A stretch of DNA of 23,500 bases from CAWUIO01 sp963922455 (GTDB lineage Bacteria; Bacteroidota; Bacteroidia; Cytophagales; Microscillaceae): the NCBI GenBank assembly GCA_963922455.1, contig CAWUIO010000101.1:1-23500 (forward strand), read 5' to 3'. The position numbers and the translations under genes are program-made. The notes beneath the pieces were generated by a model. The model did no database searches and was not told the DNA's origin. It saw only the letters and a program-made list of their open reading frames with translations. Each line of letters begins with the position of its first letter. The stretch's first letter is position 1. This document shows, piece by piece, positions 8,778 through 16,026 of the stretch.

Positions 8778-9554
8778 CTCCAGTAGCTTTTTTATTTCCG
8801 AGGCTAATTTGTCTAAGTTATCTTCCGAATAACCAGTAGATAAATAACGAATGCCCCCCTTTTGGTCAATCAAAATATTTTTTGGGATGGCTCCATTGGC
8901 ATAGAGGTTCCAGATTTTGTGATGGGGGTCAAAGCCTGTATCGAAGACAATTCCATCTTCCTTCAATTTGTCTAAGCGGGACATTACCTGTTGAGGGTCT
9001 TCTCCAATTGCTATGGGGAGAAAAATAAAGTCCTGCTCGGCCAAGGGCTCTAAGATCTTAGTTGGCATATCGTAAAACTCCATGATACAAGGGGCACACC
9101 AAGTAGCCCAAAAATTGAGGAGCACTACTTTTCCCTTTTGTTGGCTAAGGCTTGACACGGACCCATCCGATTTGGAAACTTTAAAATCTGGGGCCGCATC
9201 ATTTATTTTGATACGAAATTCCGGAGGGGCCTTTACTTTTTTGCTAGAAGTAGCGCTGCCTGTATGTTTTTTCCGGGCTAATCTTTCCTCTTCACTCAAA
9301 AGCGTGACGATTACAATAAATTCTTTTTCTCCTATTTTTTCCCCAAACTTTTGGGCTAGTTGCTTTTTGACCTCTTCGCTTACTCCTTTGTTGATAGACT
9401 TGATAAAGCCCTTTTCTCCGTATTCGGCTACTTTTTGAGGGCTAACAATTTCATCCCCTATGATGATAACGTAATCTGGTTTTTTACTCTCTTGGGATTG
9501 CCCTACGAGATTCAAACTGAACAAAAAAAGTAAAAAAATGAGGGTTCCTTTCAT
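8772..9554 (-). CDS. TlpA-like thioredoxin-fold protein, exported, with novel N-terminal domain
   Basis: This 260-residue protein begins MKGTLIFLLFLFSLNLVGQ, a clear signal peptide, so it acts outside the cytoplasm. I chose this start over an in-frame ATG at 9647, which would overlap the end of trpB and bury the signal peptide. The C-terminal part (about 115-260) is a TlpA/AhpC-type thioredoxin fold: DAAPDFKVSKSDG, VVLLNFWATWCAPC (catalytic pair C153 and C156), and the cis-proline segment GAIPKNILID. Such proteins reduce disulfides in periplasmic or cytochrome c maturation partners. The N-terminal 80 residues (YVIIIGDEIVSPQKVAEYGEKG) are not part of a thioredoxin; see findings. It lies 19 bp after trpB and may be cotranscribed with the trp genes. 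Partner and redox direction are unknown. Confidence 0.85.
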   Translation of the reverse strand: MKGTLIFLLFLFSLNLVGQSQESKKPDYVIIIGDEIVSPQKVAEYGEKGFIKSINKGVSEEVKKQLAQKFGEKIGEKEFIVIVTLLSEEERLARKKHTGSATSSKKVKAPPEFRIKINDAAPDFKVSKSDGSVSSLSQQKGKVVLLNFWATWCAPCIMEFYDMPTKILEPLAEQDFIFLPIAIGEDPQQVMSRLDKLKEDGIVFDTGFDPHHKIWNLYANGAIPKNILIDQKGGIRYLSTGYSEDNLDKLASEIKKLLEK

Positions 9555-9573
9555 AATAAAAACTAAGGGTTGT

Positions 9574-10785
9574 TTAGTACGGATACTGGGTATAGGTTTC
9601 CAAATCCTTATCGCCTCGCCCGGATAGGTTAAGGACCACCACCTCATCGGGTTTTAAATCCATCTGGTCTAGGGCGGCAAAGGCGTGGGCAGTCTCGATG
9701 GCCGGGATGATTCCTTCGGTACGGCTCAACATCAAGCCGGCCCGCATGGCCTCGTCGTCGGTAATGCTGTAAAAGGTGGCCCGGCCCGACTCAAACAAAT
9801 GGGCGTGCAAGGGGCCGATACCCGGATAATCCAACCCCGCCGAAATAGAGTAGGGTTCTACCACTTGTCCGTCTTCGGTTTGCATAAGCAAGGTGCGGCT
9901 GCCGTGAAGGATTCCTGCTTTGCCCAGGGCCGTCGTTGCGGCCGACTCGCCCGAATGAATTCCGTGGCCAGCGGCTTCTACAGCGACTAACTGTACGTGT
10001 TTCCGGTCTAAATAGTGATAGAAAGACCCCATAGCATTGCTACCTCCCCCGACACAGGCGACGACGTAGTGAGGGTCTTCACTCCCGGTTTTTTCTAGCA
10101 GTTGGGTTTTCATTTCTTCGCTGATGACCGATTGAAAGCGAGTTACCATATCGGGGTAGGGGTGGGGGCCTACTACCGAGCCAATGATGTAGTGGGTATC
10201 CTGGGGGTTATTGATCCAATGCCGCATGGCTTCATTGGTAGCGTCTTTGAGGGTACGGCTGCCCGAAGTGGCGGGAAAAACCTGGGCCCCCAACATCTGC
10301 ATACGTTCCACATTGGGTTTTTGCCTTTTGATATCTACCTCACCCATATACACGATGCACTCAATGCCCATGAGGGCGCAGACGGTCGCGGTTGCTACAC
10401 CGTGTTGCCCCGCCCCGGTTTCGGCAATAATTTTTTGTTTGCCCAGTCTTTGGGCCAAGAGGATCTGGCCCAGGGTATTGTTGATTTTGTGGGCTCCCGT
10501 GTGATTTAGGTCTTCGCGTTTGAGATAGATATGTGCCCCGTATTTTTGCGTAAGCCGTTTGGCCAAGTAGAGTGGGGTGGGACGGCCTACATAATCTTTG
10601 AGTAAAGATTGAAACTCTTCCTGGAAGTCGGGCTGGGCTATAATATCTAAGTATTGGCTGCGCAGTTGCTCTATATTGGGATAGAGCATTTCGGGGATAA
10701 AAGCGCCTCCAAAGCGCCCGTAATACCCTTTTTCATCCACGTGGAAGGAAGTGTTGGATTCTTGGGCCGGGGATTGACTAGTCAT
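9574..10785 (-). CDS. trpB: Tryptophan synthase beta chain
   Basis: This 403-residue PLP enzyme condenses indole with serine to form tryptophan, the last step of the pathway, normally in an alpha2-beta2 complex with TrpA. The PLP lysine is K100 in the motif KREDLNHTGAHKINN. E122 in IIAETGAGQHG is the catalytic glutamate, GGGSNAMG binds the PLP phosphate, and NLSGRGDKD closes the C-terminus. The N-terminus (GYYGRFGGAFIPEML) is typical and length is normal, so it is the TrpB1 type rather than TrpB2. Its start overlaps the end of trpF by 8 bp, which implies translational coupling. No trpA follows; a thioredoxin gene occupies that place. Confidence 0.97.
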   Translation of the reverse strand: MTSQSPAQESNTSFHVDEKGYYGRFGGAFIPEMLYPNIEQLRSQYLDIIAQPDFQEEFQSLLKDYVGRPTPLYLAKRLTQKYGAHIYLKREDLNHTGAHKINNTLGQILLAQRLGKQKIIAETGAGQHGVATATVCALMGIECIVYMGEVDIKRQKPNVERMQMLGAQVFPATSGSRTLKDATNEAMRHWINNPQDTHYIIGSVVGPHPYPDMVTRFQSVISEEMKTQLLEKTGSEDPHYVVACVGGGSNAMGSFYHYLDRKHVQLVAVEAAGHGIHSGESAATTALGKAGILHGSRTLLMQTEDGQVVEPYSISAGLDYPGIGPLHAHLFESGRATFYSITDDEAMRAGLMLSRTEGIIPAIETAHAFAALDQMDLKPDEVVVLNLSGRGDKDLETYTQYPY

Positions 10786-11449
10786 GCGTACTGATGATTT
10801 GTTTAAATTTTTTTAATTTTTCTAGGTCTTTTAAGCCAGGTGATATTTCAAATTGACTATTGATGTCCAGGGCAAAAAGATTCAGTGGGTTTTCGTGTAT
10901 AAAGGTGAGTAATTCTGAAATATTATCCAAACTTATCCCACCACTTAAAAAGAAAGGGAGTGTTTGGGAGTATTGTTTCAGCAAATGCCAATCAAAGGTT
11001 TTCCCACTCCCCCCGTATCCAGGAGTCTTGGTATCGAATAGAAAATAATCGCATTCCGTCTCGTAGGCGGCTAGGCGGGCAAAGTCAAAATGAGGGTCTA
11101 TGGCCAAAGCTTTGATGGTTTTTACTTGGGGACTGATATCCCGGGCCCCTCGAAGGATGGGCGATTTAATTTCCCGGCAAAATTCGGCACTTTCATCACC
11201 GTGTAGCTGAATAAAGTCTAGCCGATACCGCTGCACCTGGGAAAAGATAAAATCTACACTATGGTTTACAAAGACTCCTACTCGCTTTACCGGGTGGCTC
11301 AAAACAGAAGCGTCCAGCCTAAATTGGGGCCCTACATAGCGTTTGGACTTTTCGTAAAAAATAAAACCCAACATATCGGGTGTTAGCTCCAGCACGTCCT
11401 GGATGTTTTCCGGCTCCCGCATGCCACAGACTTTCCAAGCGAAACTCAT
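10778..11449 (-). CDS. trpF: Phosphoribosylanthranilate isomerase
   Basis: This 223-residue TIM-barrel enzyme isomerises phosphoribosylanthranilate to CdRP, the substrate of TrpC. The catalytic general base is C8 in KVCGM and the general acid is D139 in FLFDTKTPGYGGSGK. Also present are GFIFYEKSKRYVG, the barrel segment QLHGDES, and the phosphate-binding FLSGGI and ALDINSQFE. The Q in the last motif differs from the more usual small residue (DVNSG or similar). Its start codon overlaps the trpC stop as ATGA (4 bp) and its end overlaps trpB by 8 bp, so the three genes form a tightly coupled unit. Confidence 0.95.
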   Translation of the reverse strand: MSFAWKVCGMREPENIQDVLELTPDMLGFIFYEKSKRYVGPQFRLDASVLSHPVKRVGVFVNHSVDFIFSQVQRYRLDFIQLHGDESAEFCREIKSPILRGARDISPQVKTIKALAIDPHFDFARLAAYETECDYFLFDTKTPGYGGSGKTFDWHLLKQYSQTLPFFLSGGISLDNISELLTFIHENPLNLFALDINSQFEISPGLKDLEKLKKFKQIISTHD

Positions 11450-12288
11450 GCGCGGATAGAGTTGGAAAATTGCGATAAGGACAAAATTTCATCCATCATT
11501 TGCTGGCAAGCCTGGCCGGGATTGGATGTCTTCATAAAGGTTTCCCCAATGAGAAAACCTTTGTAACCGGCATTCCAAAGAGACTCGATGGCCCGCACAT
11601 CTTTCAGGCCACTCTCGGAAATCTTGACCGATTCGGAAGGTATTAATTCGGCGAGTTCCAGGGAAACATCTAAGCTCACCTCAAAAGTTTTAAGATTACG
11701 GTTATTAACCCCCACGATATCGATGTTTTCATTGTATGCTTGCTCTAGCTCTTCCCGGTTGTGTACTTCCAAAAGGACTTCTAAATCGAGCGAACGGGCC
11801 ACCCGGGCCAATTCTTTGAGTTCCTCAGGCGGCAAACAGGCTGCGATTAACAAAACCAAATCGGCTCCCAGGGCTCGGGCTTCGTGCAATTGATACTCAT
11901 CTATGATAAAATCCTTGCGCAAAAGCGGAATATCTACGGCTTGGCGGGCAATTTCTAAGTCTTTATTTCCCCCACCAAAAAAAGCCTCATCGGTCAGTAC
12001 AGAGATGGCTTTGGCCCCGGCTTGCTGATACCCGTGGGTAATATTTGAGATAAACGGATGCAGTTCTTGAACGGCATCCGGTTTGGGATGGATAACTCCT
12101 TTGGAGGGAGATTGGGTTTTAAATTCTGCCAATATTCCCGGATACGGAGATTCTGTCAAAGATTTCTGGGTCGAGTGCCGGGGTAGGGCATAGCCCGGGC
12201 GTTTTTCCCAATGACTTATGGGATACGTTTCTTTCTTTCTGGCAACTTCTCCCTGCTTGTGCCGGACAATTTTCTCTAATATTGACAT
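11446..12288 (-). CDS. trpC: Indole-3-glycerol phosphate synthase
   Basis: This 280-residue TIM-barrel enzyme closes CdRP to indole-3-glycerol phosphate with loss of CO2. The catalytic residues are visible: E55 and K57 in LAEFKTQSPSKG, K125 in LLRKDFIIDEYQ, the barrel motif LGADLVLLIAACL, NNRNLKTFEVSLD and the phosphate-binding SESGL and FLIGETFM. The length is typical and TrpC is not fused to TrpF, unlike in Escherichia coli. It is the first gene of the local trp cluster; its promoter should lie in the 116-bp spacer shared with the divergent lipoprotein gene. trpE, trpG, trpD and trpA are not in the window. Confidence 0.96.
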   Translation of the reverse strand: MSILEKIVRHKQGEVARKKETYPISHWEKRPGYALPRHSTQKSLTESPYPGILAEFKTQSPSKGVIHPKPDAVQELHPFISNITHGYQQAGAKAISVLTDEAFFGGGNKDLEIARQAVDIPLLRKDFIIDEYQLHEARALGADLVLLIAACLPPEELKELARVARSLDLEVLLEVHNREELEQAYNENIDIVGVNNRNLKTFEVSLDVSLELAELIPSESVKISESGLKDVRAIESLWNAGYKGFLIGETFMKTSNPGQACQQMMDEILSLSQFSNSIRA

Positions 12289-12404
12289 AGTAGATGTAGT
12301 GATCGTGCGTAATACGTATGCGAATTTACAAGACTTTTCCCGAAATTTGTTAGGTAGCCGTGGCTGAAATTTTTTAGCTAAACCCTATTCAAAAACAAGT
12401 TATT
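12289..12404. promoter_or_regulatory. Divergent promoter spacer, trpC / excalibur lipoprotein
   Basis: This 116-bp spacer should drive trpC on the minus strand and the lipoprotein on the plus strand. On the minus strand TAAATTCG matches seven of eight positions of TAnnTTTG, and on the plus strand GAAATTTG also matches seven of eight, but neither has a TTG at the expected distance. The 8-bp palindrome ATACGTAT lies near 12313. I see no leader peptide rich in tryptophan codons and no clear attenuator. Confidence 0.3.
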
Positions 12405-12608
12405 ATGTCTAAACGTGCGATCACCTACCTTATGTTCCTGGCTTTCAGCTTCTCAGCCTGTGGAGGAGGAAGTCCTTGCCAAGAAAAGCATTGCAAAGAT
12501 TTTAAAACCCAAAAGGAGGCCCAAAAAGCCTATGATTCGGATAAAGCATGCTACGCCGATTTGGACCGGGACAAGGACGGCATAGCGTGTGAAAGCTTAG
12601 GCGATTGA
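12405..12608 (+). CDS. Small lipoprotein with excalibur calcium-binding domain
   Basis: This 67-residue protein has a lipoprotein signal (hydrophobic residues 8-17, then FSAC with the lipidated Cys at 19, followed by GGGS). The remainder is an excalibur domain: C30-K-D-F at the front, then D52-L-D-R-D-K-D-G-I-A-C62-E, the DxDxDGxxCE calcium-binding loop of that family. C30 with C49 or C62, and C25, could form disulfides in the periplasm. Excalibur domains occur in cell-surface proteins and nucleases; here the domain stands alone, without a nuclease. The gene ends 5 bp from the convergent membrane-protein stop. The role is unknown. Confidence 0.85.
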   Translation: MSKRAITYLMFLAFSFSACGGGSPCQEKHCKDFKTQKEAQKAYDSDKACYADLDRDKDGIACESLGD

Positions 12609-12613
12609 GTCAT

Positions 12614-13213
12614 TTACTCGGCATCATGCCAAAGAAATTCCCGTATACTCCCTAAAACAACTTGTTCATTTTTGCGGAAACGTTTTACCAATTCGTTTAG
12701 GATAAACCCCAATGCCGCAAAAGTAAAGCCATAGTAAGCCCCTATGATGCCCCCATAATAATTAAGGGAATTGAGGAAGGGGTGTATTACCATATGAATA
12801 CCAATGTAAAGAAAAAGGGCGTAGGTTAAAGGAGTAGTTACTACGTGGCGGGCCCTCTGGTTATATCTTTCTCGTACTTGCAGACAAAAATCCTGGATAT
12901 TCAGAGCAAAATCATCTTGACTAAGCTCTAAGGTATCTTCGCGATACGTTTTCAATAAGATATACCCCCCAATTCCTATGCTGATCATCCCGAGTATTTG
13001 AAACAAGCTAATCCCAAAAGGAACTAAGAGCATGATGTAGACCAACAGTGTGCTGAGCAAAATAAATAACCCGGCTTGAAATTGTCTTTTTCTCTGCTTT
13101 TCAATTTTACGGATACGTTGCAGGATACTTTCTTCCTGATTTTGAGTCTCTTGGGTTTCTTCAGCTTCTCCCAAATGCATCCATTCTTGCCAAATATTTT
13201 TAAATTCTTCCAT
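12614..13213 (-). CDS. Four-helix membrane protein coupled to an ECF sigma factor
   Basis: This 199-residue protein has a charged cytoplasmic N-terminus of about 46 residues (Glu and Gln rich, then a basic helix QRIRKIEKQRKRQ), TM1 at 47-66, TM2 at 69-88, a soluble loop at 90-125, TM3 at 127-147, TM4 at 153-174, and a charged C-terminal tail. No zinc-finger anti-sigma motif (HxxxCxxC) is present, so it is not the usual ZAS anti-sigma. Its start overlaps the sigma factor gene by 14 bp, which implies coupled translation. By position it is a candidate membrane-bound regulator (anti-sigma-like) of that sigma factor; this is inference only. I do not recognise the family. Confidence 0.75.
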   Translation of the reverse strand: MEEFKNIWQEWMHLGEAEETQETQNQEESILQRIRKIEKQRKRQFQAGLFILLSTLLVYIMLLVPFGISLFQILGMISIGIGGYILLKTYREDTLELSQDDFALNIQDFCLQVRERYNQRARHVVTTPLTYALFLYIGIHMVIHPFLNSLNYYGGIIGAYYGFTFAALGFILNELVKRFRKNEQVVLGSIREFLWHDAE

Positions 13214-13703
13214 AATTTATAAATGTGGTTTTTAGTTTTTGACGAATACGGTTCATACGAACGCCTATATGATTCACGGTAAGTCCACTGATCTCTGCCA
13301 TTTCTTTGTAAGACAGGTCTTCTAAGAATAGCATACAGAGCACTCGGTCTTTTTCGGGGAGTTTACGGATACAGGCATAGAGTAATTGGACTTTCTCATC
13401 TTTCTCCTGCTTTTCCAGCTCTTCCCAGTTGCCGAGCTTATGCGCTACTTTTTCATTGGAAACGGTATCTGGGGCTCGTTTTTTTCGCTTATGCATAAGG
13501 CATACATTCATGCTTACTCGGTAAATCCAGGTTTTGTAGCTGGATCTCCCTTCAAAACGTGGCAAACCTTTCCAGATTTGTATACAAACTTCTTGATACA
13601 GGTCATCCGCCTCATCGGGATGAGATACAAAACCTAAGCAAATCTTAAATATGCTAGGCCTATACGTGTGTATCAATTCTTTGAATTTTGCTTCCATATA
13701 CAC
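13200..13703 (-). CDS. ECF-type RNA polymerase sigma factor
   Basis: This 167-residue protein has the two-domain layout of extracytoplasmic-function sigma factors. Region 2 spans about 10-75 (DEADDLYQEVCIQIWKGLPRF, then SSYKTWIYRVSMNVCLMHKRKK) and contacts the -10 element and core polymerase. Region 4 spans about 105-160 (IRKLPEKDRVLCMLFLEDLSYKEMAEISGL with the helix-turn-helix, then NRIRQKLK) and reads the -35 element. The start at 13703 is used; a second Met two codons on (MEAKF) is an equally good start. It is followed, with 14 bp overlap, by a membrane protein that may control it. The regulon is unknown. Confidence 0.92.
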   Translation of the reverse strand: MYMEAKFKELIHTYRPSIFKICLGFVSHPDEADDLYQEVCIQIWKGLPRFEGRSSYKTWIYRVSMNVCLMHKRKKRAPDTVSNEKVAHKLGNWEELEKQEKDEKVQLLYACIRKLPEKDRVLCMLFLEDLSYKEMAEISGLTVNHIGVRMNRIRQKLKTTFINYGRI

Positions 13704-13750
13704 TTAGATGAAAAGGGAAGCATTTTCTTACGGAAAGCCGAAAAATTTAT

Positions 13751-14185
13751 TTAAAAATCAAAGGGAAATTGATCAGGCTCTACCCATCGTGCCCTTGCCT
13801 CAAGAGAGAAAAGCCTTTCTCGGCTGTAATAATCCAAGGCTAAGTCACGCCGGGACCTGGGTGATTTCATAAAATGATGGATACGCTCCGATAAAGAAGG
13901 CTGCGGATGCTTTTGAGAATACGCGTTCAAAACTTCTAGCCAAAAAATAGTTAAGGTTTCGTGGTAACCTTCAGTGGGAGTGTTTGGGGTGCCCACGGCC
14001 AAGTTATAGGCGATAATCCCACTCCGCAAATAACAGAGTGCTTCGTTTTTAGGATAGTGATATACATACGTAAGCCCAACGCTCAAATGGGCTTCGTGCG
14101 TCCATTCGGTCTTGGGAAGGCTTCGATTTTCAAATTGCTCAAATAATTCCTGAGGTGTTTTCACAAAAAAACTAGAGGTACCCAT
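13751..14185 (-). CDS. Conserved protein of unknown function with invariant-looking His/Glu motifs
   Basis: This 144-residue soluble protein has no signal peptide or membrane segment. I recognise it only as a member of a family of uncharacterised proteins, without a name. Striking motifs are EWTHEAHLSVGLTYVYH (residues about 26-43), GYHETLTIFWLEVLN (about 73-87) and a C-terminal segment YYSRERLFSLEARARWVEPD (about 119-138). The paired HEAH and HET segments in a helical protein could bind a metal or line an active site; that is inference. It lies 47 bp upstream of the sigma factor on the same strand, so cotranscription is possible. Dispersed repeat copy A lies just upstream of its start. Confidence 0.78.
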   Translation of the reverse strand: MGTSSFFVKTPQELFEQFENRSLPKTEWTHEAHLSVGLTYVYHYPKNEALCYLRSGIIAYNLAVGTPNTPTEGYHETLTIFWLEVLNAYSQKHPQPSLSERIHHFMKSPRSRRDLALDYYSRERLFSLEARARWVEPDQFPFDF

Positions 14186-14220
14186 CTAAGGTACTTGCGA
14201 AAAGGGGTATATCAAAATTT

Positions 14221-14359
14221 GGGGCTGCCCCCGGCTTAGGGAAGCTCTTGCCTGAGATGGAAGCTAGGGCTGGCCGGGGTCGGGCTATCACTACTCGCTG
14301 CCTTTACCCGCCGGGCCCTTACGAGCTCAAACAGGCCGTTCTATCCCTCAGCCTAGGGA
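14221..14359 (+). repeat. Dispersed GC-rich intergenic repeat, copy A
   Basis: This is one of three related elements in the window. The shared core is 14281-14353: CGGGCT, then CTACTCGCTGCCTTTACC, then CGAGCTCAAACAGGCCG-type sequence, ending with CTATCCCTCAGCC. The wider unit starts with GGGGCT-GCCC at 14221, as in the other copies. GC content is clearly above that of the flanking coding sequence. Copy A also has GGCTTAGGG (14233-14241) facing CCCTCAGCC (14345-14353), an 8 of 9 inverted match. It fills the spacer between the GAF-PAS gene and the 144-residue gene, with no coding capacity. Confidence 0.85.
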
Positions 14360-14399
14360 AGACATCAGGCTAATAATTAAGGAGTCCTAGCCAAGATAT

Positions 14400-15854
14400 T
14401 TAACCGGAAGTGCTTTTTTCATTCATCCGCTTGAGCTGTTTAAGCTCTTCTTTTAGTTTTATGTTTTCCATCTCGTATTCATTTAGTTGATTCAATTGCT
14501 CCGCAAATCGCTTATCCATAATTTCACTCTCTTTGATTTTTTGCTTCAAGGTTTCTACTTCTTGTTTTCTTTGGCTTACATCTTCAAACATACCCAAAAC
14601 GCCTAGTAAAGTGCCGTTTTTATCAAACAAGGGTACCTTACTGGTGTTGAGCCAGGTGAGCGTACCATCCTCAAGGGTTTGTGATTCTTCAATATTTAGT
14701 TTGGCTTGCTTGGCATCCATGACCGATTGGTCATCTGCTCGGTAAGCATGGGCTTCCTCGGTAGTCCAAGGCATTTCAAAGTCGCTTTTTCCCACAATTT
14801 CTTCGGAGTTGCTGAGGGTAGCGACTTGGGCAAATATTTTGTTACAGCCAAGGTAGTTCAATTGAGGATCTTTCCAGAAGATAGCTTTCGGAATATTATC
14901 AATGATATTTTGCAGTATTTCTTGGGAGTGGCTCAGGTCTTGCTCTTTATTTTGTAGTTCTAGGGCTTGCTGACGGGATTTTTCCAGGGTTTTTTCCAAT
15001 TCGGCTTGTTTAAGCTTCATCAGTTCTTGGGCGGCTTCCAATTCGTCATTTTTGCCCCGCATTTCTTCCTCTTTGCTACGCAGATTGAGGGTTTGTTTTT
15101 GGGAATCTTCTAAGAGTTTGCGGGTAGTAATATTGGTCTGCATCTTAAACAGTTCAGAGGCAATGTTATCGGCTAGTTTGCTTACAAACTCTAGATGGTG
15201 CGGGTAAAACTCACCAAACGTAGCCAGCTCGATTACCCCGTACACTTGTTCATTGATCTTTAATGGGATGATGAGCAATGCATTGGGCCGGGCTTCTCCA
15301 AAACCTGAACCCACTCGGGTGACATACTCTTGGGGGATGTTTCTAACCAGGTTGACCATACCATTGCGAAATGCTTGACCGACTAGTCCTTCACCCGCCA
15401 AAATTTCTTTTTCAGCAATTTTTTCTCGGTTGTAGGCATAGCCAGAGAGCAGCTCCAAAATGGGTTGGTCTTGTTTTTCCTCTCTTAATACAAACAAACC
15501 TCCCTGGACGGCATCTAGATGTTTCACGAGTTTGCTGATGATCTTGTCCCCGAGGGCTTTCAAGTCTGGGGCATCACGCAATACCTCACCAAAACTTGCC
15601 AATCCCTCACTAACCCATTTCCGTTTTTTTTCTTCCATAGTGATGTCTTGGATCCTTTTTTGGGTCTGTATAAGGGCTTTGAGCAGGGGTTTATCCCGAT
15701 AATCGATATGCTCAAAATCTATGTTTAACTCACCTGAGTCGATTTTTTCTAAAACCTCTAAGGACAATGTTGATTGCTCTTCAAGGTTTTGAATTTTCTT
15801 GATCAGGTTTTCTAGGAAGGAATTGTATACGATCCGGAAGTTAAAAATTGCCAT
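14400..15854 (-). CDS. Soluble GAF-PAS coiled-coil sensor-like protein without an output domain
   Basis: This 484-residue protein has no transmembrane segment. Residues 28-75 resemble a HAMP-like linker (EVLEKIDSGELNIDFEHI). W80-EGLASFGEVLR introduces a GAF domain at about 95-237 (GGLFVLREEK, GEGLVGQAF, IIPLKINEQVYGVIELA). A coiled coil follows at about 240-312. A PAS/PAC domain spans 313-430 (IFWKDPQLNYLGCNKIFA, and the PAC part DGTLTWLNTSKVPLFDKNG). A second coiled coil at 430-478 ends the protein. There is no histidine kinase, GGDEF, EAL or phosphatase domain, so the signal must be passed by protein contacts or to a separate partner. In Bacteroidota this HAMP-GAF-PAS architecture is common in proteins that usually carry a kinase or PP2C output. 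It is a lone gene, bounded by repeat copy A downstream. The ligand is unknown. Confidence 0.85.
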   Translation of the reverse strand: MAIFNFRIVYNSFLENLIKKIQNLEEQSTLSLEVLEKIDSGELNIDFEHIDYRDKPLLKALIQTQKRIQDITMEEKKRKWVSEGLASFGEVLRDAPDLKALGDKIISKLVKHLDAVQGGLFVLREEKQDQPILELLSGYAYNREKIAEKEILAGEGLVGQAFRNGMVNLVRNIPQEYVTRVGSGFGEARPNALLIIPLKINEQVYGVIELATFGEFYPHHLEFVSKLADNIASELFKMQTNITTRKLLEDSQKQTLNLRSKEEEMRGKNDELEAAQELMKLKQAELEKTLEKSRQQALELQNKEQDLSHSQEILQNIIDNIPKAIFWKDPQLNYLGCNKIFAQVATLSNSEEIVGKSDFEMPWTTEEAHAYRADDQSVMDAKQAKLNIEESQTLEDGTLTWLNTSKVPLFDKNGTLLGVLGMFEDVSQRKQEVETLKQKIKESEIMDKRFAEQLNQLNEYEMENIKLKEELKQLKRMNEKSTSG

Positions 15855-15960
15855 CAGAATTTAAGTAGAGGTACCAAGCCAGCGGATTTTTTTTTAAGTT
15901 CGTTATTTTCTCCGAAGGTGTTGCATAGCAAGTAACACTATCCCTACTTGAGTACTTTTC

Positions 15961-15991
15961 TTGGCATTAAATGATTTTTTCAATTTATTTG
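15961..15991 (+). promoter_or_regulatory. Candidate Bacteroidota promoter for the serine hydrolase gene
   Basis: TTG (15961-15963) is followed after 20 bp by TTTATTTG (15984-15991). This fits the -33 TTG and -7 TAnnTTTG promoter of Bacteroidota, with one mismatch and correct spacing. It would start transcription near 15998, giving a leader of about 29 bases to the ATG at 16027. Confidence 0.4.
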
Positions 15992-16026
15992 ACGGGTTCT
16001 TTTTATGAAGTGTTTAAACAGCTTTC

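Noticed and set aside
9555..9647. An upstream in-frame start for the TlpA gene at 9647
   Set aside because: It would overlap the last 74 bases of trpB and place 31 residues before a good signal peptide.
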